Assembly: GCF_000411555.1 (NCBI RefSeq)
Contig: NZ_KE150486.1
Coordinates: 868,001 to 932,000 of the forward strand
Origin: Atopobium sp. oral taxon 199 str. F0494
GTDB lineage: Bacteria; Actinomycetota; Coriobacteriia; Coriobacteriales; Atopobiaceae
DNA: 64,000 nucleotides
Reading direction: 5' to 3'
Positions within the stretch are counted from its first letter, which is position 1, and the number at the start of each line of letters is the position of its first letter. Below are positions 52,438 through 61,940 of this stretch, piece after piece. A program made the position numbers and the translations under genes. The notes under the pieces are model-generated. The model ran no database searches and was not told the DNA's origin. It saw only the letters and a program-made list of their open reading frames with translations.

Positions 52438-53604
52438 TTATTTGAAACTCTGCTGATCTTGTATAAAAAATCGCACGGCACGTTCGGCAGCGGCGGCAAC
52501 GTCTTCCGATGTACGGCGCATGCACTCTTCCAGCGAGAGATCAGAAGGGGCTGACGCAAAGACCCGCTGGATGCCGGCTCTATGTACTTCTGACAGATCT
52601 TCCGTGCAAGATCCAACAACGGCATAGGTCGGCACGCCTTGTAAAGCCGCCCGCCGCGCAATCCCCACAGGAGCCTTTCCATGCGCCGTTTGGTTATCCA
52701 TGCGGCCCTCTCCCGTAATGACCAGATCGGTCTCACGGAGCAATTCATTAAAGTGAACCCTGTCGAGAAGCGCTTCAACCCCAGACGTTATCGTTGCTCC
52801 GCAAAATGAAAGAAGCCCAAAACCAAGACCGCCTGCCGCTCCTGCACCTGCCACAAGACTTGCGTCATATCCCGTATCTGCAAAAACAACATTGGCATAG
52901 CGCTGCATCCAGGCGTCAAATTCGCATAGGCGGGCGTCCAAAAGACCCTTTTGAGGTCCAAAGACATACACAGCTCCGCAGGTACCGGTAAGCGGAGTGT
53001 CAACGTCGCTGAGAGCAATAATTTCACTCTCTTGCAGGCGCTGATCCAAAAGACTTTTATCAACAGAGACAACTTCCCGTAAGCCCTGAAGACCACGGGA
53101 AACCGTCTTGCCGTGGGAATCCAGAAGCTGTATCCCGAGCGCTTCTGCCAGACCAGCTCCACCGTCAGTAGTCGCACTTCCACCAAGGCCTATATACACA
53201 CGACGTATTCCCTGTTCAAGTACGGCATGAAGCAGTTGTCCTACCCCATATGTCGATGCCCGCAGCGCAGCCTCACAGCTGCGATCAGAAAACCCGATAC
53301 CTGCGGCTTCAGCCATTTCAATCACAGCGGAGTCATCTGAAAGCACTCCGAAGCGCGCGGCTATGCGTTTGCCAAAGGGATTCTCCACATATATGGTTTC
53401 ACGCCGTCCGCCGCCTTGTGCGATAAAGGCATCGAGCGTACCCTCACCACCATCGGCAATAGGAACCTTTCGTATACGCGCATCGGGAAAAGCGCGCAGG
53501 ATGCCCACTTCAAGATAGTCTTCAATTTCAGCGCTTGAAGCCGCACCTTTGAAGGAATCAGCGGCTAAAAGAATGGAGAGTTGTCTTTTGAAAGGCGTTC
53601 TCAT
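52438..53604 (-). CDS. Glycerate kinase (GlxK/GarK family)
   Basis: 388 residues of the class I glycerate kinase family: LLAADSFKGAASSAE near the start, VPIADGGEGTLDAF near residue 50, GLGGSATTDGGAGLAEALG near 140 and TGEGRMDNQTAHGKAPVG near 300. It phosphorylates D-glycerate to 2-phosphoglycerate with ATP. Start 53604 has GAGG in front. It is convergent with the ECF operon and 32 bases downstream of the acyltransferase gene on the same strand. Could serve sugar-acid, glyoxylate or serine breakdown. Confidence 0.94.
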   Translation of the reverse strand: MRTPFKRQLSILLAADSFKGAASSAEIEDYLEVGILRAFPDARIRKVPIADGGEGTLDAFIAQGGGRRETIYVENPFGKRIAARFGVLSDDSAVIEMAEAAGIGFSDRSCEAALRASTYGVGQLLHAVLEQGIRRVYIGLGGSATTDGGAGLAEALGIQLLDSHGKTVSRGLQGLREVVSVDKSLLDQRLQESEIIALSDVDTPLTGTCGAVYVFGPQKGLLDARLCEFDAWMQRYANVVFADTGYDASLVAGAGAAGGLGFGLLSFCGATITSGVEALLDRVHFNELLRETDLVITGEGRMDNQTAHGKAPVGIARRAALQGVPTYAVVGSCTEDLSEVHRAGIQRVFASAPSDLSLEECMRRTSEDVAAAAERAVRFFIQDQQSFK

Positions 53605-53636
53605 AGAAACCTCGCAAGAAACCGCTGCGAAAGCCG

Positions 53637-55445
53637 CTACGGTTTCACAGGACCCTGATCCGCTTTGGCAATCGCGTCAGCAACGGTTGTGGCAAAAAGT
53701 TCACCGCCCGCGTTGATGGTGTCTGAATCGCTGCCAAAGTGAACATTATCAGTACCAGGCCAGAGCTCCGGGTGATCAACGGCCGTTTGATGCCAGTCAG
53801 CGATGTAGATATAGTCGTACTTCTCGGCGAGCTGCAGCTCATAGGCGCGAATGGCCGCCGCGCCCGAGGAAGGATCGTTATGGCGACCGTCGTGCGGCGT
53901 TACGAAAATGAGGCGGTGCCCTTTTGGCAGCATCTCAACGATACGGTCAATAGCTTCCGTCCCGCCGACAGGGTTGGTGCCCAACGCGACAACGATATCC
54001 TGCATAACGGCGTTGTTGGCGATATCGGTCTCAAGCACATCGGCGCCCATGCTCACATTGCGGCTGACCGTCGCGTCAATCTGAGCTTCCGGAAACGCCT
54101 TTTGCAGATATGAAATGGCGCGCAGAGATACCGAGTCGCCAATATACGTCACACCGGGAGTCACGTTATAGTTGCTGGCCTGAGCACTGTCGGCCATCTT
54201 TCTCGTCACAGACATGTGGTTGTCCGCCTGAATAGCGCCATTGCTCAGATTGCTCAGCTGAAACGAACTGATTGTCGGAGCCGTCACCGAGGTATAGAGC
54301 GTCGCCGCCAACAAGAGGCCGCCAACAGCGCTCAGCGGTTTCAAGGCCTGTTTAAGTGTGATGGTACGACCCAAAACGCACGACGTGCGACCGGCCAGAA
54401 GCGGTTCAATGACATAAAACGACAGGCTCGCAAGCGCCAGCGACAACGCCACAGTTATAGCTGCGGACGTGCCGGGGTCAAACTTCTCTGATAGCAAGTT
54501 AAAGAGTGGCCAGTGAAACAGATATACGCCATAGCTGGTATCCGCAAAATACGAGACAATCTTTGGCTCTTTAACTTGAGGGGTTTTTTCATGCAGCACA
54601 CGCGTTGCCAAGACCATTGTCGCGGCCGCCAAAGACGCCAGCAGAAAACCGAATCGGTAGGTATGGATGTCATCAAACGTAAGCAATACTCCCAGAACAA
54701 ACAGTACTACCGCGCTGATAGCTGCGGCGAGAAGTGCCTGTTTGAGATTGTATTTTGTAACAAAGGAGGTAAACCTCGCGCTTGTTGTAGCGATACCGGC
54801 AAAGCACGCGAGAGCGGAACCGACAAAGAAGGGGAAGATGTGCGTTTGCGTGGAGAAATACTGAATGGAAAGGTTTGTAGAATCCTGAGCGCCAATCGCC
54901 ATCGCAAGATAGCTGGCAATAAACAGCGCCGCTGAAACGACAAAAATACGAACGCGCAAGCTCTTAGCGGAATTCGTGACCTTTGACAGCAAGAAAACAG
55001 CCGCTCCCCAAAGGATATAGTAGTGCATCTCAACAGCAAGGCTCCACGTATGCAAGAACAGGTGAGGCGCGAACTGCGTCTCATAGCTGCCGCCCAGAAG
55101 AATCTCGTAATAGTTGGTCACAAAGCCGACGGCAGCGGCAACCTGCTGCCCGATACCCGCCGCGAAGTCATCACGAACCAAGAGAGCCAATGGCGTAGTT
55201 ACAAGCACCATACCCACCAGCGGCGGCACAATGCGGTAGAAGCGTCTGCGTAAAAACGCGACAAATTTTATGCGCTTCTCGCGAGCGAATTCATCGATAA
55301 GCAGAGCGGTAATAAGGTATCCCGAAAATGTAAAGAATACGTCGACACCCACAAAGCCGCCGGGCAAAGCGGGCTTGAAGAAGTGATAGACCAGAACCAG
55401 AAGCAGTCCCGTTATACGGACGAATGAAAACCATTTAATGCGCAC
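53637..55445 (-). CDS. Membrane O-acyltransferase with SGNH domain (OatA-like)
   Basis: 602 residues. The first ~370 are an acyltransferase-3 domain with about ten helices and the motif LVYHFFKPALPGGFVGVDVF. After a linker an extracytoplasmic SGNH hydrolase-like domain follows, with GDSVSLRAI near residue 435 and the D-x-x-H pair in PGTDNVHFG near 570. Such enzymes O-acetylate peptidoglycan or cell-surface glycans. Its start overlaps the MORN-protein gene by 11 bases, so the two are translated together. Confidence 0.92.
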   Translation of the reverse strand: MRIKWFSFVRITGLLLVLVYHFFKPALPGGFVGVDVFFTFSGYLITALLIDEFAREKRIKFVAFLRRRFYRIVPPLVGMVLVTTPLALLVRDDFAAGIGQQVAAAVGFVTNYYEILLGGSYETQFAPHLFLHTWSLAVEMHYYILWGAAVFLLSKVTNSAKSLRVRIFVVSAALFIASYLAMAIGAQDSTNLSIQYFSTQTHIFPFFVGSALACFAGIATTSARFTSFVTKYNLKQALLAAAISAVVLFVLGVLLTFDDIHTYRFGFLLASLAAATMVLATRVLHEKTPQVKEPKIVSYFADTSYGVYLFHWPLFNLLSEKFDPGTSAAITVALSLALASLSFYVIEPLLAGRTSCVLGRTITLKQALKPLSAVGGLLLAATLYTSVTAPTISSFQLSNLSNGAIQADNHMSVTRKMADSAQASNYNVTPGVTYIGDSVSLRAISYLQKAFPEAQIDATVSRNVSMGADVLETDIANNAVMQDIVVALGTNPVGGTEAIDRIVEMLPKGHRLIFVTPHDGRHNDPSSGAAAIRAYELQLAEKYDYIYIADWHQTAVDHPELWPGTDNVHFGSDSDTINAGGELFATTVADAIAKADQGPVKP

Positions 55446-55947
55446 TTTGATATATCCCCTGCTTGAAGGTGCCTTGGTAGACTACGCTGTCTTCGGTTGT
55501 AAGCGTGCCTTCTCCATCCGGCTCTCCGTTGGTGAAATTACCCTCGTACTTCCAGCCGTCTTTGGAGGTAAACGTACCCGATCCGTTAAACGCACCGTCC
55601 TTGAATTCTCCTGTGTAGGTATCACCGTTATCAAACGTCATTGTGCCGTTGCCGTCCATCCGACCGTGCAGCAGGCCGCCGTCGTATGTAATGGCTCCGT
55701 CATTGAGCTTAAGCACCCCTGAGCTGGGCTTTGTCGCGATTGTCAGGGCGTAGGCCGCGCATATGGCGAGAAGTACTACCACAAGAAGCTCAACTTTAAT
55801 GCGAGTCTCAATGCGCGCCAGCCGAGCGGGCACTGTTGCGCGCTTGGGTGCTGCTAAGGCAGGCTGGTCGACAGCATGAGTCTGCACCGCACGGCTGATG
55901 CGGCGACCGTTTCTCTCGCTTGCTGAAAATCGCTTTGACTTGCTCAA
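55435..55947 (-). CDS. Membrane-anchored MORN repeat protein
   Basis: 170 residues. A basic cytoplasmic start is followed by a membrane helix (ELLVVVLLAICAAYALTIA, ~53-71). Four MORN-like repeats of about 20 residues come next (YDGGLLHGRMDGNGTMTFDNG, YTGEFKDGAFNGSGTF, YEGNFTNGEPDGEGTL, YQGTFKQG). It starts at TTG 55947 with CAGGAG upstream. Coupled by overlap to the O-acyltransferase gene; the repeats probably help position or regulate that enzyme outside the membrane. Confidence 0.82.
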   Translation of the reverse strand: MSKSKRFSASERNGRRISRAVQTHAVDQPALAAPKRATVPARLARIETRIKVELLVVVLLAICAAYALTIATKPSSGVLKLNDGAITYDGGLLHGRMDGNGTMTFDNGDTYTGEFKDGAFNGSGTFTSKDGWKYEGNFTNGEPDGEGTLTTEDSVVYQGTFKQGIYQSAH

Positions 55948-56136
55948 AATCTCCTGCTTAAAACCGCATGAACTTACAGGCTCATTGTAGACAATTGCAT
56001 TGGTCTATACATTCCAGAAAGACATATACATCGTATCAGTTCACAGCTACTTCATCCTTTTTAAATACATCAGCGACAGAGCGTGGGTAAGCGGGTACAC
56101 TCATATCAAATAAAACGCTTTTACCGAGGAGGGATC

Positions 56137-57798
56137 ATGCCCGAAGCAATCCGTAAGGTTAATGTTATTGGTCACCTGAACCCCGATACAGACAGCATTT
56201 GCGCGGCCATTTCTTATGCGTATCTCAAGAATCAGATTGACAGTCCTATCTACGAAGCGCGCCGCGCGGGCACACTCAATCGCGAGACCGCCTTTGTCCT
56301 CAAGCATTTTGGCTTTGAGGAGCCGCAGCTGATTACGACAGTAACTCCGCAGATCAAAGATGCCGAGATCCAGGAGCAGCCCAAGGTGGATGGCAATATG
56401 AGTCTCTATAACGCATGGAACCTCATGCAAGATGTCAAGTTGGACACGCTTGTTGTCACCGATGATGCCAACCATCTTGAGGGTCTTATTGCTGTCAAAG
56501 ACATCGCAAACGCCAATATGGGTCTCATGGAATCGAAGATGCTTTCCGAGACGCATACCAGCTACAAAAATATCATCTCTACCTTGAGCGGGTCTATGCT
56601 GGTAGGAGATCCTGACAACTATGTTTCACAAGGCAGCATCCGCATAGGCACCTGTGCGCTCAGCATGACGGAAATCGTCGGAAAAGGCGATATTGTTGTA
56701 GTCGCCGGAAATCACGAAAACCAACTTCTTGCAATCAAACAGGGCGCGTCCTGTCTGATTGTATCGTGCGATGGTAAGGTTGATAATGACGTCATTGCTG
56801 CAGCCCAGCAAGCGGGATGCGCCGTCATTACCACGCCGCGCGACACGTTTGAAGTCGCTCGGCTACTGACTATGGCCGTACCGGTAAAGTCCAAGATGCT
56901 CACTAATGACATCCTCAAGTTCAGTGTCAACACCTCTATCGATGACGCTCGCAAGGCAATGGCGAAGTCTCGCCACCGTTTCTTCCCCGTCTTGGATGAA
57001 AACGGCGCCTACGCTGGTCTTATCAGCTCACCGGGTCTTTTGAAAGTGCGCAAAAAGCACGTTATTCTGGTAGACCACAATGAGCGCACCCAGGCGGTCA
57101 ACGGACTTGACCAGGCCGAAATCATGGAGATTGTTGACCACCACCGCATTGGTTCGGTTGAGACCACCAATCCCATCACATTCCGTAACGTCCCTGTGGG
57201 CTGCACCTGCACTATCCTCTATGGACTCTACCGTGAATACGGCGTTGAGATTCCCAAGAATATCGCCGGTCTCATGCTCTCAGCAATTCTTTCCGACACG
57301 CTGGCGTTCCGCTCGCCCACCTGCACGCCGATTGATGTCAACGCGGGCAAGGCGCTCGCTGACATCTGCGGTGAGGACATTGAGAGCTATTCCGAGAAGA
57401 TGTTTGACGCGGGCGCAGATCTTACGGGTCGCACCGCGGAGGAAGTCTTCCACAGCGATTACAAGGTCTTCAGCCGCGGCAACGCCAAGTTTGGCGTTGG
57501 ACAGGGCTCGTTCATGACCGAGAATAGCCGGAAAGCCGCAGAAGCGCTGGTTGGTCCCTTCCTCAAGACCGCTGCAGAAGCCGAAGAACTGCCCATGATT
57601 TTTTACATGTTCACCGATGTTAAAAGCCAGGTCACGGAGATGCTCTATTACGGCGCTGGCGCCGAAGAAGTGCTTGAACGCGCCTTTAACGTAACGCCCG
57701 ATGGCGGCATTGCGGTTCTACCGGGCGTCGTCAGCCGCAAAAAGCAGGTCGTGCCTTCGCTCATGTCGGCGCTGCAGTTCATTTCCGACGAGGACTAG
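56137..57798 (+). CDS. ppaC: Manganese-dependent inorganic pyrophosphatase with CBS-DRTGG insert (family II)
   Basis: 553 residues. DHH-family metal motifs GHLNPDTDSICAA at the start, VDHNERTQAV near 310 and the IVDHHRIGS motif near 335 flank a regulatory insert of a CBS domain (~75-135), a DRTGG domain (~140-255) and a second CBS (~260-300). A C-terminal DHHA2 domain closes it. Hydrolyses pyrophosphate with Mn2+ or Co2+; the CBS pair makes it adenine-nucleotide regulated in known members. ATG 56137 has GAGGAGGG. Confidence 0.95.
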   Translation: MPEAIRKVNVIGHLNPDTDSICAAISYAYLKNQIDSPIYEARRAGTLNRETAFVLKHFGFEEPQLITTVTPQIKDAEIQEQPKVDGNMSLYNAWNLMQDVKLDTLVVTDDANHLEGLIAVKDIANANMGLMESKMLSETHTSYKNIISTLSGSMLVGDPDNYVSQGSIRIGTCALSMTEIVGKGDIVVVAGNHENQLLAIKQGASCLIVSCDGKVDNDVIAAAQQAGCAVITTPRDTFEVARLLTMAVPVKSKMLTNDILKFSVNTSIDDARKAMAKSRHRFFPVLDENGAYAGLISSPGLLKVRKKHVILVDHNERTQAVNGLDQAEIMEIVDHHRIGSVETTNPITFRNVPVGCTCTILYGLYREYGVEIPKNIAGLMLSAILSDTLAFRSPTCTPIDVNAGKALADICGEDIESYSEKMFDAGADLTGRTAEEVFHSDYKVFSRGNAKFGVGQGSFMTENSRKAAEALVGPFLKTAAEAEELPMIFYMFTDVKSQVTEMLYYGAGAEEVLERAFNVTPDGGIAVLPGVVSRKKQVVPSLMSALQFISDED

Positions 57799-57810
57799 GG
57801 GCTTGTAATC

Positions 57811-58413
57811 GTGCAGACATCGAGTTTCTTTGCGATTATCTCTCGCATGCGCTACATCGAGCGATGGGCGCTCATGCGCAATTCTCGCCCCGAAAACCTC
57901 TCTGAGCATGCGCTTGACGTAGCTCTCATCGCCCACTGCCTTGCCACGCTGGGAAATGTCCGTTACGGCAGGCACTTGGATGCGGACCGCGCGGCACTTA
58001 TCGGTCTCTACCATGACGCCTCCGAAATTATCACGGGCGATATGCCAACGCCAGTCAAGTATGCCAATGCGGAGATTCGTGACGCGTATCATCGCGTAGA
58101 AGATACCGCGCAAAAAACGCTTTTGAGTACGCTTCCCGACGATTTGCGCCCCGTGTATCAGAAGATCCTCAGCCAACAACAGCCCGCAGACGCCGATGAG
58201 GCCTACCTGCTAAAACTTATCAAGGCGGCGGACAAACTCTCTGCCCTCATCAAGTGCATCGATGAGGCACAGGCGGGCAACGCTGAATTCGCAACCGCCG
58301 AGGCTTCTACGCGCACCATCGTTGAGGACATGGCACGAGAGCTGCCTGAGGTGCAAGACTTCCTGACCGAATTCTTGCCGCCCTATGGCAACACCCTCGA
58401 TCAGCTGCTCTAG
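57811..58413 (+). CDS. HD-domain 5'-deoxynucleotidase (YfbR-like)
   Basis: 200 residues of the HD superfamily: the metal histidine in LSEHALDVALIAH near residue 31, the HD pair in GLYHDASEIITGD near 70 and a late aspartate in KAADKLSALIKC. It removes phosphate from deoxynucleoside monophosphates. GTG 57811 with GGGG-type site upstream; 12 bases after ppaC, so co-transcribed. Confidence 0.9.
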   Translation: MQTSSFFAIISRMRYIERWALMRNSRPENLSEHALDVALIAHCLATLGNVRYGRHLDADRAALIGLYHDASEIITGDMPTPVKYANAEIRDAYHRVEDTAQKTLLSTLPDDLRPVYQKILSQQQPADADEAYLLKLIKAADKLSALIKCIDEAQAGNAEFATAEASTRTIVEDMARELPEVQDFLTEFLPPYGNTLDQLL

Positions 58414-58420
58414 GATTTCT

Positions 58421-59260
58421 ATGCACGGACTACATGCTCGCCTGCCAAAAACCTTTGACCTTGAAGAGCGTCTTGAACGCTACGCCGACGTTATCGAGAA
58501 GAACCCTGAATCTCTGCGAGGTCATTGGGCCGAAGCGTGCGCGCCTGTAGGCGCGGCGCCCTTCTCCCGTGTCTGCATTGACTTAGGCTGTGGAAAAGGA
58601 CTGTTTACCTGCGCCATGGCCAAGGCTCATCCCGACGCGCTCTTTGTCGCTATCGATACCGAACCCATATGTGTCGTATATGCCGCCGGCCACATAGACG
58701 AGACAGGACTTACAAATGCGGTGGTGGTCCCCGGAACCGGCATGAAGTTGGACGCCTATTTTGCACCCGCCGAAGTTGACGCCATCTACATCAACTTTCC
58801 CACGCCATTTCCGCGCAAACGTCAGGCGCATCTGCGTGTTACCAATTCCGAGCGCCTCATGCAGTATAGAAACGTACTGGTAAAAGGCGGCATCGTACGG
58901 CTTAAAACTGACAGTCAGCCGCTCTACGATTTCTCACTCGAACAGGTGGAAGCAGCGGGGTACAGGTTTTTGTGGCAAACGCGCGATGTCCAGGAAGCAT
59001 TCCCCGACGATATCCCTTCAGAATACGAGAGGCGACTGGGCGCTCAGGGCGCTAAGGTGCTGGGATTTTGCATTACACCGGGAGAGGCCCCTGAGCATTT
59101 CTCGCCCACCGAACATGGCAGCCTTGTAGACTATCTGCCGGAAGATCTTGAATCGCTCTCATACCTGCCGCACGGCATGGAGAGCACCATCCAGAATATG
59201 ATCAACCGCAAGCATAAAAAGGGTCATCATCACTGGCGAAACGTGCCGCAAGAGCCATAA
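58421..59260 (+). CDS. trmB: tRNA (guanine-N7-)-methyltransferase TrmB-like
   Basis: About 279 residues. SAM-binding motif VCIDLGCGKGLFTCAMAKAHPD near residue 48, AIDTE acid loop and the TrmB-specific INFPTPFPRKRQAHLRVTNSE section near 128 (N-F-P-x-P-x-x-K). It methylates G46 in the tRNA variable loop. ATG 58421 (MHGLHARLPK) has AGGA in front. C-terminal extension of about 60 residues is rich in His and Lys at the end and longer than in enterobacterial TrmB. Third gene after ppaC and yfbR. Confidence 0.88.
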   Translation: MHGLHARLPKTFDLEERLERYADVIEKNPESLRGHWAEACAPVGAAPFSRVCIDLGCGKGLFTCAMAKAHPDALFVAIDTEPICVVYAAGHIDETGLTNAVVVPGTGMKLDAYFAPAEVDAIYINFPTPFPRKRQAHLRVTNSERLMQYRNVLVKGGIVRLKTDSQPLYDFSLEQVEAAGYRFLWQTRDVQEAFPDDIPSEYERRLGAQGAKVLGFCITPGEAPEHFSPTEHGSLVDYLPEDLESLSYLPHGMESTIQNMINRKHKKGHHHWRNVPQEP

Positions 59261-59375
59261 CTAGCAGTGCAACCGAATGTGCAACTAGTCGCACTTCGAG
59301 CGGCCACAAGCCGCGCGCCTACTGTGCCTCGCGCAACTTGCCTGATACGCCCCGATGCGCGGCCACTGGAACAGC

Positions 59376-61265
59376 TTATTTGATGCGAAGTGCCCTTGAA
59401 GCGTTGAGTACCGCGAGGATGAGCACGCCCGTATCGCCAAAAACCGCCAGCCACATCGGAGCCAAACCAAATGCCGCAAGCACGAGAATCGCCACTTTCA
59501 CGCCAATGGCAAAGACGATGTTTTGGCGGGCAATGGCAAGTGTCTTTCGCGCAAGCCGAATAGCCGTCGCGACTTTTCCGAGCGAGTCGTCCATAAGCAC
59601 GACATCAGCAGCCTCTATGGCGGCGTCGGACCCCAAGACACCCATGGCGACACCCACGTCGGCGCGAGCAAGTACGGGAGCGTCATTGATGCCGTCACCG
59701 ACAAACGCCAGCGTGGAGCCGGCGGGCTTCTCGGCAAGAAGCGTCTCAACCGCAGCCACCTTATCCTGCGGCAAAAGCTCAGAGCGATACTCGTCAATAC
59801 CAAGGCGCTGCGCCATATCAGCGGCAACTTCCTCTCTGTCGCCCGTCAGCATGACGACACGAGAAACGCCTGCCTGCTTGATAGTGGCAACAGAAGCCCG
59901 CGCGTCCTCTTTTTCTCGGTCGGAAATAACGATGTGACCCATATATTCACCATCGACCGCCACATGAATGACGGTGCCGATGTCGCGATGAGAGCATTCG
60001 TGCGTTACCGCGCCCACGTCCTGCATGAGTGCGCAGTTGCCCACCGCTACCGTTGTGTCGTTGACCTGCGCCGTCACTCCCCTGCCAGCAATTTCAGTGG
60101 CTTCAGAGACTTTGCAATCATCGTCTTCATTGGGATAGGCAGCGCGCAGAGCAGCGGCGATAGGATGCGTAGAATGTCGCTCAACATGGGCGGCCAGGTG
60201 CAAAAGAGCCGTCTCATCGATAGAATCCGGATGAACTGCCATGACCTTAAAGACACCTTCAGTAAGCGTGCCTGTTTTGTCAAACGTGACGGTCTTAAGC
60301 GCGGCAAGCGTGTCGATATAGTTGGAACCTTTGATGAGCACGCCCTGCTTGGAGGCTGCGCCGATGCCGCCAAAAAATGTCAGAGGAACAGACACCACCA
60401 GCGCGCAGGGGCACGAAACAATGAGAAATGTCAGCGCACGCACCAGCCATGTAGCAAAGTTATTGTAGAAATTACCAGTCACAAGCGGCGGAAGAAACGC
60501 CAGTGCAATGGCGGAAAATACTACGATAGGCGTGTATATACGAGCAAATTTTCTGATAAAGCTTTCACTTCTCGACTTGTTCTCGTTGGCGTTTTCAACA
60601 AGATTGATAATGCGCGTTGCCGTGGATTCACTCAGCAGATGCGTCACGCGAGCGCACACCACGCCGGATAGATTGACGCATCCAGAAATAACAGCGTCGC
60701 CAACGCCTGCGGTACGCGGGACGCTCTCCCCTGTCAGAGCAACAGTATCAAGGCTGGTTGATCCTTCAACAATTTCAGCATCAACCGGTACCCGGTCCCC
60801 CGCCTTGATGACGATAATCTCGTCCAGCTCGAGCTCCGCGGGATTAACTGTGAGCTCTTTGCCGTCTCGAATGACCGTTGCGGTATCAGGCCGAATATCC
60901 ATCATCTTGGCAATGGATCGACGGCTGTTGTCTTCTGCCATGTCCTCAAACAGCTCTCCCACCTGGAAAAACAGCATGACAAAGACAGCCTCGGGAAACA
61001 TCGGGGTACCATTGGGCACAAAGCCGATAACGAGCGCGCCGATGGTAGCAATGCTCATCAGCAGGTCTTCGCTGAAGGCGTCGCCTTCCGCAATGCTCTC
61101 AAACGCCTCAAGCACAACGTCATAACCGGCGACCAGATAGGCCGGCAGATAGATGAGAAGCTGCTGCCAAAGAGGCTGTGTATCCGTAGCGATAATGTGG
61201 GCGATAACCAGCATGATTGCCGATGCGATGATACGTCCAAGTTTGACTTTAGCTTCTCGTTCCAT
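59376..61265 (-). CDS. Heavy-metal P1B-type ATPase without N-terminal metal-binding domain
   Basis: 629 residues. The metal motif SCPCA lies in helix 6 near residue 284, the phosphorylation motif DKTGTLTEG near 329, HP in ERHSTHPIAA near 365 and GDGINDAP near 520. SCPCA with this set marks Zn/Cd/Pb or Cu exporters (ZntA/CadA class). The N-terminal HMA domain usual in the family is missing: the start (ATG 61265, GAAAGGAAG) goes straight to the first helix. It exports toxic divalent metal, or supplies metal for secreted enzymes. Confidence 0.93.
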   Translation of the reverse strand: MEREAKVKLGRIIASAIMLVIAHIIATDTQPLWQQLLIYLPAYLVAGYDVVLEAFESIAEGDAFSEDLLMSIATIGALVIGFVPNGTPMFPEAVFVMLFFQVGELFEDMAEDNSRRSIAKMMDIRPDTATVIRDGKELTVNPAELELDEIIVIKAGDRVPVDAEIVEGSTSLDTVALTGESVPRTAGVGDAVISGCVNLSGVVCARVTHLLSESTATRIINLVENANENKSRSESFIRKFARIYTPIVVFSAIALAFLPPLVTGNFYNNFATWLVRALTFLIVSCPCALVVSVPLTFFGGIGAASKQGVLIKGSNYIDTLAALKTVTFDKTGTLTEGVFKVMAVHPDSIDETALLHLAAHVERHSTHPIAAALRAAYPNEDDDCKVSEATEIAGRGVTAQVNDTTVAVGNCALMQDVGAVTHECSHRDIGTVIHVAVDGEYMGHIVISDREKEDARASVATIKQAGVSRVVMLTGDREEVAADMAQRLGIDEYRSELLPQDKVAAVETLLAEKPAGSTLAFVGDGINDAPVLARADVGVAMGVLGSDAAIEAADVVLMDDSLGKVATAIRLARKTLAIARQNIVFAIGVKVAILVLAAFGLAPMWLAVFGDTGVLILAVLNASRALRIK

Positions 61266-61380
61266 AACGCTTCCTTTCAAAACCATAAAGCAACAAGGGT
61301 TCCAAGAGTTTCTTTGCAACTTGAGTGTAGCACTTTTTCTGAACGTATGCACATATATTCATGTTTAATGAAAACTGTCT

Positions 61381-61493
61381 TCCCCTCCGCTTTGAATTTA
61401 AAACGTCTTAATAGACAGAGATTGTTTCTGTTAGCAGAGTACCCATACAGAACAGATTTACCAGGAGCACCTGAAGACAATAGAAGTGCATAA
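61381..61493 (+). pseudogene. Possible decayed toxin remnant before the antitoxin gene
   Basis: In one frame the 110 bases before the antitoxin read ...LNRQRLFLLAEYPYRTDLPGAPEDNRSA and stop at the antitoxin start (stop overlaps TAATGG). This resembles the C-terminal end of RelE/HigB-like toxins (hydrophobic LL, basic Y/K, then P-x-x-E). The frame immediately upstream that would encode the core is broken. Only weak similarity, judged by eye. Confidence 0.3.
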
Positions 61494-61795
61494 TGGCTAA
61501 CTTACAAGACTATATAGCAAAGCGCGGTATTACTAAAGATCAAATGGCTGCTGCTCGCCAACAGACTTTCTCTGTCATAGAAGCATTCAATCTTCGTGAA
61601 GCTCGAAAAGCAAGTGAGATGACCCAAGTGGAACTTGCTGAATCTATTGGAGTTTCTCAGAATCGTATTTCTCGTATGGAAAATGGCGATATGGGAGCAA
61701 TGAGTATCGACTCTTTAAGAAAGTACATCGCTGCTCTTGGAGGAAGCCTCAAACTCATCGCCAGTCTTCCTACCGGCACTGTTGAAATCGCATAA
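61493..61795 (+). CDS. XRE-family HTH protein (HigA-type antitoxin-like)
   Basis: 100 residues with a Cro/C1 helix-turn-helix near residues 41-75: MTQVELAESIGVSQNRISRME. The long N-terminal helix and the C-terminal GGSLKLIASLP strand are the HigA-2/antitoxin layout. ATG 61493 lies 18-20 bases after CAGGAG. Normally such a gene follows a RelE-like toxin; only a possible remnant is seen upstream, so it may be an orphan regulator. Confidence 0.75.
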   Translation: MANLQDYIAKRGITKDQMAAARQQTFSVIEAFNLREARKASEMTQVELAESIGVSQNRISRMENGDMGAMSIDSLRKYIAALGGSLKLIASLPTGTVEIA

Positions 61796-61940
61796 CGCCA
61801 CGATACATGTATTCTCAGCTTATTCGAACGCCTTTTCCTAATAACCGGCTATTTGTCAATTCGTCCACAAAGGGTGGCTAAAACAAAATGGGTGCCGCTG
61901 GACAAACCGACGACACCCAAAGATAGCGTTTTATCTCTTA

